Shown here piece after piece: positions 1-7,642 of a stretch of DNA of 7,926 nucleotides. Within the stretch, counting starts at the first letter, position 1. The number at the start of each line of letters is the position of its first letter. The position numbers were made by a program, and so were the translations under genes. The DNA is from Saprospiraceae bacterium (GTDB lineage Bacteria > Bacteroidota > Bacteroidia > Chitinophagales > Saprospiraceae): positions 1 through 7,926 of the forward strand of contig JAGOIB010000093.1 of the NCBI GenBank assembly GCA_017995875.1. The letters run 5' to 3'. The notes beneath the pieces were generated by a model. The model ran no database searches and had not been told where the DNA came from. It saw nothing but the letters and a program-made list of their open reading frames with translations.

Positions 1-308
1 ATTGGATCAAGCGTAATAAACCAGCTTGTTACGGAGCGCATCACGCTCTTGTACATATAACTTACCAGGGTCCTCATCTTAGGATCGAGTACCATATAAA
101 TGATTGCTCCCAGGACTAGTAAGGTTACAACGAGACCTAAGAGGGAAGAAGCGAAGGCTACAATCTGAGGAAGGAATTTTACCAATACATAGCCTAGTCC
201 GGCAAGTATGGCCAACATAAAGAAGAGGCCTGTCTTTCCTTCAGGTCTTCCCCAAAATGATTTTGGCTTAGATAAGTTACCGCTGAAATCTGGTGCAGAA
301 GTAGTCAT
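1..308 (-). CDS. Membrane protein of unknown function, N-terminal part (cut by window edge)
   Basis: An open frame starts at ATG 308-306 and stays open through position 1, giving 102 visible residues (start MTTSAPDFSGNLSKPKSFWG). The C-terminus lies outside the window. About 25 polar residues are followed by two closely spaced hydrophobic segments, roughly residues 26-48 and 50-74, and then a basic stretch (DPKMRTLVSYMYKSVMRS). This suggests an inner-membrane protein with a hairpin anchor and a larger domain continuing on the cytoplasmic side; that topology is inference. There is no cleavable signal peptide and no lipobox. The start is 10 nt downstream of the stop of the coiled-coil gene (319-864), so the two are very probably co-transcribed and may work together. 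I do not recognise the family. The reading frame is certain and the function is unknown. Confidence 0.8.
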   Translation of the reverse strand, partial: MTTSAPDFSGNLSKPKSFWGRPEGKTGLFFMLAILAGLGYVLVKFLPQIVAFASSLLGLVVTLLVLGAIIYMVLDPKMRTLVSYMYKSVMRSVTSWFITLDP

Positions 309-318
309 AGATCGTTTT

Positions 319-864
319 TTATAAGTTTTGCTGAATAGCTGTTATGTCCAGCTCTATGGCTGAGACAAACTGCTGGTATGTATTTTCAAATTTTATTTTA
401 GTTTGCTCAATAGATGCCTTCGCTTCCGCGACGCCTTCATCAGAACGCGCAATCTGTCCTTGAAATTCCACAATTTGTTTTTCAAGTTTGGCAATCTGCC
501 GCTTGTTTTCTTCTATCTGGTTCTGCAATTGTTGAAGTTCAGCTTTCTTTGAATCAATGCGTTGCTGTACCTGATTGTTCAGTGCCTGGTCAAATTGTTT
601 CTTCTCATCGCCCAGGATCGTCAGGTAATGCCGCGCGGATTGTAGCAAGGAGTCTTTGGTGACACCCATGGTTGAGGCTGTGACAAAAGCAGATTTGAGC
701 GAAGTAGGAACATCGAGTTTCAAACCAGCCAGTTGTTCGACTGACTGTTTAAATTTCAGATAGTCAAAACCCGGTTGGGTTTCTTTGATCATGGCATTTT
801 CCAGGAAGTCCACACTCTTCTGATCGGTCGTCGTCCCTAGTCCTAATAATTGCGAAATCTTCAT
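319..864 (-). CDS. Coiled-coil protein of unknown function (181 aa)
   Basis: The frame runs from ATG 864 to TAA 319 and encodes 181 residues. There is no signal peptide, no membrane segment and no cysteine, so a soluble cytoplasmic protein is expected. Residues 1-90 look helical and globular. Residues about 95-160 are a heptad-like coiled coil rich in Q, K and E (for example KKAELQQLQNQIEENKRQ and AKLEKQIVEFQGQIA), followed by a short helical tail ending AIQQNL. The overall look recalls coiled-coil scaffold or envelope-stress proteins such as the PspA group, but no diagnostic motif supports that assignment. It is the first gene after a good Bacteroidota promoter (887-920) and lies 10 nt before a two-TM membrane protein gene, so a peripheral membrane partner role is plausible inference. 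Start choice: this ATG fits a leader of about 20 nt, and I see no Shine-Dalgarno sequence, which is normal for the phylum. Confidence 0.85.
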   Translation of the reverse strand: MKISQLLGLGTTTDQKSVDFLENAMIKETQPGFDYLKFKQSVEQLAGLKLDVPTSLKSAFVTASTMGVTKDSLLQSARHYLTILGDEKKQFDQALNNQVQQRIDSKKAELQQLQNQIEENKRQIAKLEKQIVEFQGQIARSDEGVAEAKASIEQTKIKFENTYQQFVSAIELDITAIQQNL

Positions 865-886
865 ATACGTTTCAAGAATAAGGTAT

Positions 887-920
887 CAAATATAGAGTAA
901 CCGCACTATTGGGGCGAAAA
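887..920 (-). promoter_or_regulatory. Bacteroidota sigma-ABfr-type promoter for the coiled-coil gene
   Basis: Read on the minus strand, TATATTTG (894-887) matches the phylum -7 consensus TAnnTTTG exactly. TTTTCG (920-915), 20 nt upstream, is a near match to the -33 TTTG element. Transcription would begin about 880-884, leaving a leader of roughly 20 nt before the ATG at 864. It sits in the 128-nt gap after gpsA, so it separates the two-gene unit 1-864 from the yidC-gpsA unit. The -33 box is imperfect. Confidence 0.55.
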
Positions 921-992
921 TAAATATATAAGTACCCTGGCAGTTCCTTTTTAGACGAAGGTAATGGCTCCATTTAGCCCATTTTGAGCCTT

Positions 993-2051
993 TCAGAGGT
1001 GTATGGATACATCTTTGGAATAAGGATACCTCATGAGATAATCGAGTGCCACTTCGAAAGGCAGATTTTCATAAACGATTTTATAGAGTGTCTCTATGAT
1101 CGGTAACCGGGTCTTTTCGGTTTTGGCCAGGAGGTAAGCGATCTTAAGTGTACGCACACCTTCAGCCAATTCCTCGGAAGTCTCCAGTACTTCTTTCAAG
1201 CTTTTTCCCTCACCCAGCTGGAAGCCAAAATTGAAATTTCTGCTACTGGAACTTGTCGCCGTTGCGATCAAATCGCCAATGCCGGCAGTCCCCAGAAAAG
1301 CAGCTTTATCCGCACCGAGCAATCCTCCGAAATAAGCAATTTCATGTAGCCCGCGGGTGATAAAAAGCCCCTGGACATTTTTGCCCAGTCCTTTACCACG
1401 CAGGTAACCGGATCCAACTGCGATGATATTTTTAAAAGCACCGGCCAGTTCAGCGCCAAGGATGTCGGAGGAGCCAAACACAAATATTTTTTTACTGGAC
1501 AATACTTCAATGCCAATCTTCACGACCTCATCATACTCACTGGCGATCACCGTTGCGGTAGGTTGGCCTTCAAGAATTTCTTTGCTTAGGTTCGGACCGG
1601 AGAGGCAACCGACGCGCATGACATTGCTTTCCTGGGTAATCACTCTCGACATCGTGTTGACATCCTCGCGTGTCAGCTTGCCACTGAAAGTCATCACATC
1701 CTTCACTTTCAAGGTATCAAGGCCTTTCGTGCCGTGGATAAGAATGTGCCGTGGAGAAAGTAGCGGCCCAAGATTTTTCATCATGTTTCTGAAATCATCA
1801 GATGGCACTACCGGGAAAATCACTTCGCACGATTCTGCAATTTGTGCATAAGAGGAAACAGCCGTAATTCTGGGGGATAGCTTAACGCCCAACAATGTTC
1901 TGGTTTCATTGATGGTCCTGACGACTTCAGGATCCCTTGCAAATAATAGAACATCATTGCCTACAGCCAATAGTTGCGCGACTGTCAGGCCAAAACTTCC
2001 GGCACCAACAACTCCCACAAGTCCATTTTGACTGTTATGGCTTTTCGTCAT
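993..2051 (-). CDS. gpsA: Glycerol-3-phosphate dehydrogenase [NAD(P)+]
   Basis: Cytosolic enzyme reducing dihydroxyacetone phosphate to sn-glycerol-3-phosphate with NAD(P)H, the backbone for phospholipid synthesis. The 352 residues are close to the family's usual 330-350. The N-terminal Rossmann fold carries VVGAGSFG (14-21; G16, G18, G21). HGTKGL (106-111) includes conserved K109, followed by SGPNLSKEI (151-159). The C-terminal helical domain carries AGAFKNIIAVGSG (203-215) with the expected catalytic lysine K207, and GTAGIGDLIATATSSSSRN (254-272) with D260 and the substrate-binding R271-N272. All key positions appear intact. The segment TATSSSSRNFNFG replaces the CT..SRNRRFG of E. coli-type enzymes, presumably a lineage variation. 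The start ATG lies 34 nt after the yidC stop with no visible promoter between, so it is probably transcribed with yidC. Confidence 0.96.
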   Translation of the reverse strand: MTKSHNSQNGLVGVVGAGSFGLTVAQLLAVGNDVLLFARDPEVVRTINETRTLLGVKLSPRITAVSSYAQIAESCEVIFPVVPSDDFRNMMKNLGPLLSPRHILIHGTKGLDTLKVKDVMTFSGKLTREDVNTMSRVITQESNVMRVGCLSGPNLSKEILEGQPTATVIASEYDEVVKIGIEVLSSKKIFVFGSSDILGAELAGAFKNIIAVGSGYLRGKGLGKNVQGLFITRGLHEIAYFGGLLGADKAAFLGTAGIGDLIATATSSSSRNFNFGFQLGEGKSLKEVLETSEELAEGVRTLKIAYLLAKTEKTRLPIIETLYKIVYENLPFEVALDYLMRYPYSKDVSIHL

Positions 2052-2085
2052 GTTCTTAATCGACTACGCTGCTGCGTTGAAATGA

Positions 2086-3957
2086 TTAATTTTTCTTCTT
2101 CGGCGTATTTCCCGATGGTGGTGTTTTGCGGGCCTCTGCTAATCGCTGTTGTTCTTTCATAGCTTTTTCTAATCTGGCCTGGAAGCCACCTTCTTTCTTA
2201 GGTTTCTCTTTATTCTTATTGAGCCCCACCATGATCTTTTCCGAATCAAACAGAAATTTCCTGGCCCCTACGGTTTGTACAATGTTGAGCAAATTGGAAT
2301 ACAATAGATACAGGGTCAGACCGGATGCATAACTGTTGAAGAACACAAGGAACATCACCGGCATGAAGTATTGCATGTATTTCAAGGCAGGGTTCATGTT
2401 GGACATGTCCATATTTTGCATATTGTAATAGGTATACGCAACGGTACTTGCGGCCCACAACAAAGTTAGCATACTGACATGTGCACCAAAGTAGGGTATG
2501 TCAAATGGCAGATTAAAAAACACGTCATACGAAGACAAGTCCGTTGCCCAGAGAAACGAAGCTTGCCTGAATTCGATCGATGCAGGGAAAAAGCGATAGA
2601 GCGCAAACCACACAGGCATCTGTAAGACAACAGGGAAACATCCACCCAATGGATTGACGCCATACTCCCTGTATACTTTCATCGTCTCCATCTGCTGCTT
2701 CTGCATATCATCCTTGTACTTCTCTTTCAATCCGGCAAGAGAAGGCTTGAGCGCAGACATTTTAGCCTGACTCTGCAGCATCTTGTAAGACAATGGAAAG
2801 AGTGCAAGTTTCACAAGCAATGTCAACAAGAGGATAACAAACCCTTTGCTTCCAATGAAACCAATCAGGAAATTGAACACCGGACGTATAACCCAACGAT
2901 TGATGGATCCGAAAATGCTTTTTCCAAAAGGAATTACATCTTCAAGATTGACATGATAGTGACGAAGATTTTCAAAGTCATTTGGACCGATATACATCTT
3001 CATGTTGGTCGCTACGCCGCCAGCTTTCAATGGAAAGCCAACGATGGCCGTTGTCGTTTTCAGATTGTCTTCCGTTACAGGCAACATTTTTGTTTCAAAT
3101 ACACCACCCTCAAATGATTCATCAGCGATGAGGGAGCTATTGAAAAACTGATTGGCGTGTGCAAACCATTTAATCGGTTGCGTGCTCAGGTTTTCTACTG
3201 CATCACCGCGGCAATTGCAATAATCAACTGATTCTGTATTCTCCTTGTAGTAAACGGTCGAATAGGTTCTTTCAAAATTGAAGTTTTTCTCAATTTTATC
3301 CAGTTGGTTGATCCATGTTAGCTTTCCGGTCTTCGCGCCACTGCCGATAAAATTGGCGCCATTTTCGATGCGGAAACTATAAACGATTTCATACGGATTA
3401 TCCGTCAGTGTATATTCCTGGATGATTTGTTCGCCTTGTTCTCCGATGGCAGTAAAGGTTATTTTTTGACCATCCACTTTAGGTTGAAAAATCAAATCCT
3501 TAGTGTGAAGTTCGCCTCGAATAGCAGGAATAGAAATATCCCAGACATCTTTCGGGTCATCCAGCAAATAGAGGGGTACCTTGAACTCCTTCTTCTGGTC
3601 GTCGACCTGGACTTTTTGGTATTTCTTCAGATCTACCTTGGAAATCTTTCCCCCTTTAGAATTAAAATCTATCGTAAAAAACTCATTATCAAGACGTACA
3701 GTCTCACCTGTTCCGGTGGCGGCAGTAGCAAAAGTGCCATATTGCGTGGCCAGAGCGGCAGAATCGATTGGTTGGGTAGCTTTCTCTGCTTCGACTGTTT
3801 CTTTGGTGATTGAGTCCTTCAGTATTTCAACCCGATTGAGGCTGTCCTGCCTTTGTTTCATTGCTTCCTGCTGTTCTTTCGAAGGAGAATTGACGAAAGT
3901 CCAGGTCAAAAGAAGGGCGAAAATGAGTACAAAGCCTATTATATGATTACGTTCCAT
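2086..3957 (-). CDS. yidC: Membrane protein insertase YidC (Oxa1/Alb3 family)
   Basis: Inner-membrane insertase and chaperone that inserts membrane proteins alone or with SecYEG. The start is ATG 3957 (MERNHIIGF..., 623 aa). An in-frame TTG at 3990 would add 11 residues but lies inside the promoter -7 box. A first TM segment (about residues 5-20) is followed by a linker and a large periplasmic domain (about 85-345). The conserved insertase core begins near residue 370: LLVKLALFPLSYK, with K383 where E. coli has the groove arginine R366; a cytoplasmic loop KMSALKPSLAGLKEKY; and GVNPLGGCFPVVLQMPVWF (433-451). Two further TM segments end in SGLTLYLLYSNLLNI. The cytoplasmic tail is lysine-rich and ends PKKKN, as expected for ribosome contact. 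A CNC motif at 247-249 in the periplasmic domain is unusual to my eye. gpsA follows after 34 nt. The pyrG gene often found beside yidC in Bacteroidota (from memory) is absent; a universal stress gene lies upstream. Confidence 0.97.
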   Translation of the reverse strand: MERNHIIGFVLIFALLLTWTFVNSPSKEQQEAMKQRQDSLNRVEILKDSITKETVEAEKATQPIDSAALATQYGTFATAATGTGETVRLDNEFFTIDFNSKGGKISKVDLKKYQKVQVDDQKKEFKVPLYLLDDPKDVWDISIPAIRGELHTKDLIFQPKVDGQKITFTAIGEQGEQIIQEYTLTDNPYEIVYSFRIENGANFIGSGAKTGKLTWINQLDKIEKNFNFERTYSTVYYKENTESVDYCNCRGDAVENLSTQPIKWFAHANQFFNSSLIADESFEGGVFETKMLPVTEDNLKTTTAIVGFPLKAGGVATNMKMYIGPNDFENLRHYHVNLEDVIPFGKSIFGSINRWVIRPVFNFLIGFIGSKGFVILLLTLLVKLALFPLSYKMLQSQAKMSALKPSLAGLKEKYKDDMQKQQMETMKVYREYGVNPLGGCFPVVLQMPVWFALYRFFPASIEFRQASFLWATDLSSYDVFFNLPFDIPYFGAHVSMLTLLWAASTVAYTYYNMQNMDMSNMNPALKYMQYFMPVMFLVFFNSYASGLTLYLLYSNLLNIVQTVGARKFLFDSEKIMVGLNKNKEKPKKEGGFQARLEKAMKEQQRLAEARKTPPSGNTPKKKN

Positions 3958-3987
3958 GTATGGTTTTACCTGTCTAAAAAGAATGCG

Positions 3988-4018
3988 CAAAGGTAGGTCG
4001 TATTCCTAAAGCGCCAAA
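3988..4018 (-). promoter_or_regulatory. Consensus Bacteroidota promoter for yidC-gpsA
   Basis: On the minus strand, TTTG (4018-4015), a 19-nt spacer and TACCTTTG (3995-3988) match the phylum consensus TTTG-n19-TAnnTTTG at every defined base. Transcription would start about 3981-3984, giving a leader of about 25 nt before the ATG at 3957. It lies in the 100-nt gap between the universal stress gene and yidC. The in-frame TTG at 3990-3988 overlaps the -7 box and would therefore be upstream of the transcript start. Confidence 0.75.
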
Positions 4019-4057
4019 TATCATTCTACTAGTGGTCGTCAGCTCACCGATATACGC

Positions 4058-4852
4058 TCAATCCTCACCTATCAGGACCAGGACAGGGATCGGCGAATTG
4101 AATTTCTCTGCCGGCGTGCGCGTTGGACCAAGGGTTTTTTCAAGAAATCCCCTTTTTCGTCTTATAACACACAGCAGATCAGCATGATACTGTGTAAGGT
4201 ATTCATGGATACTCTCATTGAAATTGTCATTTCCATACCGTGTGATGTCATGAATGAGCTGCAAGATGCTGGTGCTTCCTTCTGGCATGGGCTCAGAGCC
4301 TGCCCCAAGGTGAAGAAGCTGGACATGTGGTGTGAATATTTCCTTGATTGCCTTTATCGGATCTAGCGTCCTGATGTCCCTGACAAACGGGTTCTTGGCA
4401 GCAAAGACGACCCTTTCGATACCTCTGAATTTGAATCCTGGCGGCACGAGCAAGACAGGTATGTTGGTTGTCTTTACTATGGCACCTGCAGTTGAGCCAA
4501 GAAATGTTTCCGGGTTTTCCATAGTCCCTTGACATCCCATCACGACAAGATCAGCGCCGGTTGTATCTACTAATCTCCGCACACTGTCAATCACATCACC
4601 TTTGATGATCTTATAATCTACTTCGAGTCCAGGTTGTTTCTTGTTGATCTTGAGGATACGTTTCTGGATCCACTTGTCCGGATCCTTTTCCATATGACCT
4701 TTCTTCGTGGTATGAATTACAGCTTTATGAAGAAGACTAAAACAATGGACGATTGTAATTGTCGCTTTAGCATTTGCTGCCAGATGGACGCCATAACGCA
4801 GCGCTTCTTTCGAATTTCTGGAAAGATCTACAGGGATGATGATTTGTTTCAT
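4058..4852 (-). CDS. Universal stress protein with tandem Usp domains
   Basis: Cytoplasmic UspA-superfamily protein of 264 residues, the length of two fused Usp domains. Domain 1 (about 1-137) opens with the usual strand and aspartate (MKQIIIPVDLSRNSKEALRY; D9) and ends with the ATP-binding motif G-2x-G-9x-G-S/T: G106, G109, G119, S120 in GCQGTMENPETFLGST, followed by the strand IPVLLVP. Domain 2 (about 144-264) keeps the fold pattern (ERVVFAAKNP..., ADLLCVIRRKRGFLEKTLG..., IPVLVLIGED) but lacks the glycine motif, so only the first half is expected to bind nucleotide. The precise role is unknown for most members; stress survival is typical. The start lies 38 nt after the glgC stop with no promoter visible between, so it is probably the last gene of a glgA-glgC-usp transcript. 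I see no clear terminator after it. Confidence 0.93.
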   Translation of the reverse strand: MKQIIIPVDLSRNSKEALRYGVHLAANAKATITIVHCFSLLHKAVIHTTKKGHMEKDPDKWIQKRILKINKKQPGLEVDYKIIKGDVIDSVRRLVDTTGADLVVMGCQGTMENPETFLGSTAGAIVKTTNIPVLLVPPGFKFRGIERVVFAAKNPFVRDIRTLDPIKAIKEIFTPHVQLLHLGAGSEPMPEGSTSILQLIHDITRYGNDNFNESIHEYLTQYHADLLCVIRRKRGFLEKTLGPTRTPAEKFNSPIPVLVLIGED

Positions 4853-4890
4853 TTCAGTTTGATCTATAATTCATGCGATGCAGTCCCTTC

Positions 4891-6174
4891 TTAAACATCC
4901 CCTATCCTTGTACCTGCTGGAATCACTACAGATTTTTTTAGCGCGACGATACCATCTACTACGGAATACGTCTCGGTCTCCATATCCTTAAGATTTGTAC
5001 TGCCCCTGATGATTACTCCATTACCAATGCGACAGTTGATATCCAATATCGCATTCTCTATATGACAGTCTTCACCGATGCCCATAGGAATGATCTTATG
5101 CGAAGTCACATCTTCCAGATTTTCATACGCATCCATTCCCATCATGATCACTCGACGCACTACTGATCCTCTTCCAATTCTCGACCGAATACCAATGACA
5201 GATTGACTTACTTCTCTGGCATTGATGATACATCCATCGCCGATCAGTACATTGGTACAATTGGTGCCTAATAGTTTCGAAGGCGACAACATTCTTGAAC
5301 GTGTAAATACCGGATTGTGCGCATCATACAGATTAAATCTCGGTAACGGCATCGCAAGTTCAAGGTTGGCTTCAAAGAATGAGCGTATTGTCCCGATGTC
5401 CGTCCAATAGCCATCATATGCATAGCTGTGTACTTTATAAAACTTGTTGATGGCAAATGGAATAATCCCTTTTCCAAAATCATCTTCATTGGGATTGAGG
5501 GCGAAAAGTTGCTTCAGGGTTTCTTTTTTAAATAAATAGATACCCATGGAGGCGAGATAATTCTTTTTCTCAGCAGCATACTTATCAGAAACATCCGATG
5601 TCCATTCGTCCAGGATATCATGAGAAGGTTTTTCGATAAATTTCTCTATCTCATTATTCTGGTTCACTTTCATGATACCAAAACCTGTTGCCTCTTCAGC
5701 AACTACAGGAATTGTAGCAATCGTGAGCTCTGTATCTTTTTCGATGTGTTGTTGTACAAAAGACGCCAGATCCATTTGATATAACTGGTCACCTGACAGG
5801 ATCAGCACATAGTTATAATCATACTCATCAATACGGGTCATGACTTGTCGTACAGCGTCAGCTGTGCCCTGAAACCAATCCTTGTTGGTGGGCGTTTGTT
5901 CTGCAGCGAGGATGTCCACAAATCCCTGGCCGAAAGCATCAAAGTGATAACAATTTTTGATGTGCCGGTTGAGTGATGCGCTGTTAAATTGTGTCAATAC
6001 GAATATCCTGTTGTATCCCGAATTGAGACAATTGGAGATCGGAATATCTATCAGCCTGTATTTGCCTGCGAGCGGAACAGCAGGTTTGGATCTGCGGGCA
6101 GTGAGAGGGTAGAGTCGTGATCCGGCACCACCACCCAGGATTACACAGATAACTTCTCGGTTAAGATTGCGCAT
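4891..6174 (-). CDS. glgC: Glucose-1-phosphate adenylyltransferase (ADP-glucose pyrophosphorylase)
   Basis: Makes ADP-glucose and pyrophosphate from ATP and glucose-1-phosphate, the regulated step of glycogen synthesis. The 427 residues fit the family. The N-terminal nucleotidyltransferase domain (about 1-270) has GGGAGSRLYPLTARRSKPAV (14-33), LTQFNSASLNRHI (60-72), DWFQGTADAVRQ (99-110), LSGDQLYQMD with metal-binding D129, and FIEKPS with K182 at the glucose-1-phosphate lysine position (E. coli K195). A left-handed beta-helix domain follows (about 290-427, IGDG/IGRG/IGNG-type turns). The wording of the catalytic domain and the C-terminal DGIVALKKSVVIPAGT are closer to plant and cyanobacterial enzymes than to E. 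coli GlgC. K38 aligns with the E. coli fructose-bisphosphate-site lysine K39, and K414 with the plant 3-phosphoglycerate-site lysine, so allosteric control is likely but the effector is not obvious. It starts 4 nt after the glgA stop, implying translational coupling. Confidence 0.97.
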   Translation of the reverse strand: MRNLNREVICVILGGGAGSRLYPLTARRSKPAVPLAGKYRLIDIPISNCLNSGYNRIFVLTQFNSASLNRHIKNCYHFDAFGQGFVDILAAEQTPTNKDWFQGTADAVRQVMTRIDEYDYNYVLILSGDQLYQMDLASFVQQHIEKDTELTIATIPVVAEEATGFGIMKVNQNNEIEKFIEKPSHDILDEWTSDVSDKYAAEKKNYLASMGIYLFKKETLKQLFALNPNEDDFGKGIIPFAINKFYKVHSYAYDGYWTDIGTIRSFFEANLELAMPLPRFNLYDAHNPVFTRSRMLSPSKLLGTNCTNVLIGDGCIINAREVSQSVIGIRSRIGRGSVVRRVIMMGMDAYENLEDVTSHKIIPMGIGEDCHIENAILDINCRIGNGVIIRGSTNLKDMETETYSVVDGIVALKKSVVIPAGTRIGDV

Positions 6175-6178
6175 AGTA

Positions 6179-7642
6179 CTAGCCAGGTATTATTTCATTA
6201 TAAATATGCAGATATTTTGCTGCTGATTGTTCCCATGAAAGATCATTGTGCATTATTTTTTGTCGGACGGAAGAGAGCAGTTCAGGCATGGAGAATAGTT
6301 TTGCAGCACTTTCGATGCCCCACATACCTTGATAATCTTCAAGATCACGGAATAGGAAGCCATCCCCACTGTTCCCGTCAAAGGGTTCAATCGTATCGAG
6401 CAAGCCTCCTGTAGCGCGTGCGATAGGCACTGTTCCATAGCGCATTGAATACATTTGATTGAGTCCGCATGGCTCTGTGCGGGAAGGCATCCACAGAAAA
6501 TCTGCTGCGGCGTAGAGACGATGCGCCACGCCTTCATTGTACATAATGAGTGATCGCACATGTGGTGCGAAATTTCTCTCCAGCATCCGGCACTGATCTT
6601 CTATCTGTCCGTCGCCTGTACCAAGGATGATAAAGCAGGCATCCCTGCGATAGATCATGTATTTGTAGATCAGGCTTGCAAGAAAATCAATGCCCTTGTC
6701 ACCAACCATGCGCCCAATGAAAATATGAAGAGGCAGATTGGTAGGCATATTCAATTCTGTCAACAAGCTTACCTTATTATCCTTTTTCCACTTGTCGACA
6801 TTTTTCTTCAGCTTCAATTTCAGATAAGGATCGGTAGCGGGATTCCAGTAATCATAATCAATGCCATTGACCACACCTCGTGATTTTCCCCATTCACTGT
6901 GAAGTAACGGTTGTAATCCGAAACCTGAAGTCTCCCGAAGTTCACGCAGGTAATTTTCTGAAACGGTTGTTACTCTCCATGCACATTTCAATCCGCAGGC
7001 AAGTGAGTTGATCACATGGCCCCAATCAAGCAGGCCGGACCTATCTCTCGGAAAGTCGGGAAGCAGATATTGTTTGTCCCAACTAAACATGCCTTGATAG
7101 GCAGCATTGTGAATTGTCAGTATTGTAGGGGTTAAACCAAGCCTCCAGTACTCAGGGCATTGGCTCATCATGAACGGCATCAAAGCCGTATGATGGTCAT
7201 GACAATGAATCACATCCGGCAGTTGCTCCCATTGATGTACCCAATGAAGGACCGATCGCTGAAAAGCTATGTTCCTTTCTATTTCATCACGGTAATAAGT
7301 ATTTGCATGATCGCCATATACGCCTGGCCTGTCAAACTTGCCGGGTATATCCACCACATAGAGATCATAGCCAAGTTCATCATTGAGGATATGGCATATC
7401 CTGTATTCAATATACTCCCTGCCCATATGAAAGGAGCCGAGGTGAGCTTCGCGATATTCTTGTTGGGTCAACCAGGCGTTGTGATAGCCTGGCATGATCA
7501 CGGCAGTGCGTGCTTCCCCGGACTTGTTGAGATACCTTGGCAGTGAGCCGACCACATCTGCCAGTCCACCAACTTTGGCGGCAGGGTAGCATTCGGCACT
7601 GACCATGAGGATATGGGGGGTAGGCGAGGATTCTGCTTCCAT
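6179..7642 (-). CDS. glgA: Glycogen synthase (ADP-glucose, GT5 family)
   Basis: Transfers glucose from ADP-glucose to the growing alpha-1,4-glucan. The 487 residues match bacterial GlgA (about 475-490). The GT-B N-domain has KVGGLADVVGSLP (23-35), the ADP-glucose-binding K-x-G-G-L motif, with K23. HCHDHHTALMPF (146-157) stands where many GlgAs have HDWH, and TIHNAAYQG (176-184) and VSENYLREL follow. The linker has NGIDYDYWNPATD (259-271). The C-domain has GRMVGDKGIDFL (310-321), where the usual text is SRLxxQKG, with the conserved lysine kept as K316. It ends with PSRTEPCGLNQMYSMRYGT (386-404), holding catalytic-region E390 and C392, and TGGLLDT. It looks fully functional. The start ATG 7642 precedes VSAECYP..., the standard first strand, with a short leader MEAESSPTPHI. 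It is the first gene of the glgA-glgC-usp unit. I could not find a consensus promoter in the palindrome-rich 284 nt upstream. Confidence 0.97.
   Translation of the reverse strand: MEAESSPTPHILMVSAECYPAAKVGGLADVVGSLPRYLNKSGEARTAVIMPGYHNAWLTQQEYREAHLGSFHMGREYIEYRICHILNDELGYDLYVVDIPGKFDRPGVYGDHANTYYRDEIERNIAFQRSVLHWVHQWEQLPDVIHCHDHHTALMPFMMSQCPEYWRLGLTPTILTIHNAAYQGMFSWDKQYLLPDFPRDRSGLLDWGHVINSLACGLKCAWRVTTVSENYLRELRETSGFGLQPLLHSEWGKSRGVVNGIDYDYWNPATDPYLKLKLKKNVDKWKKDNKVSLLTELNMPTNLPLHIFIGRMVGDKGIDFLASLIYKYMIYRRDACFIILGTGDGQIEDQCRMLERNFAPHVRSLIMYNEGVAHRLYAAADFLWMPSRTEPCGLNQMYSMRYGTVPIARATGGLLDTIEPFDGNSGDGFLFRDLEDYQGMWGIESAAKLFSMPELLSSVRQKIMHNDLSWEQSAAKYLHIYNEIIPG

Noticed and set aside
966..990. 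Possible terminator after gpsA: GGCTC/GAGCC stem with 15-nt loop
   Set aside because: The stem is only 5 bp with a long loop, a competing 4-bp stem exists, and no T-run follows on the minus strand. The support is too weak.
1423..1851. 142-codon open frame on the plus strand opposite gpsA
   Set aside because: It lies wholly inside gpsA on the other strand. gpsA shows all family motifs, so this is a shadow frame.
3427..3813. 128-codon open frame on the plus strand opposite yidC
   Set aside because: It is antisense to well-conserved YidC coding sequence, the peptide has no family features, and it gives no sign of being a real gene.
4020..4057. Terminator between the universal stress gene and yidC
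   Set aside because: Only a 3-bp GGT/ACC pairing around a 9-nt loop is visible, with no T-run. The transcript may read through into yidC.
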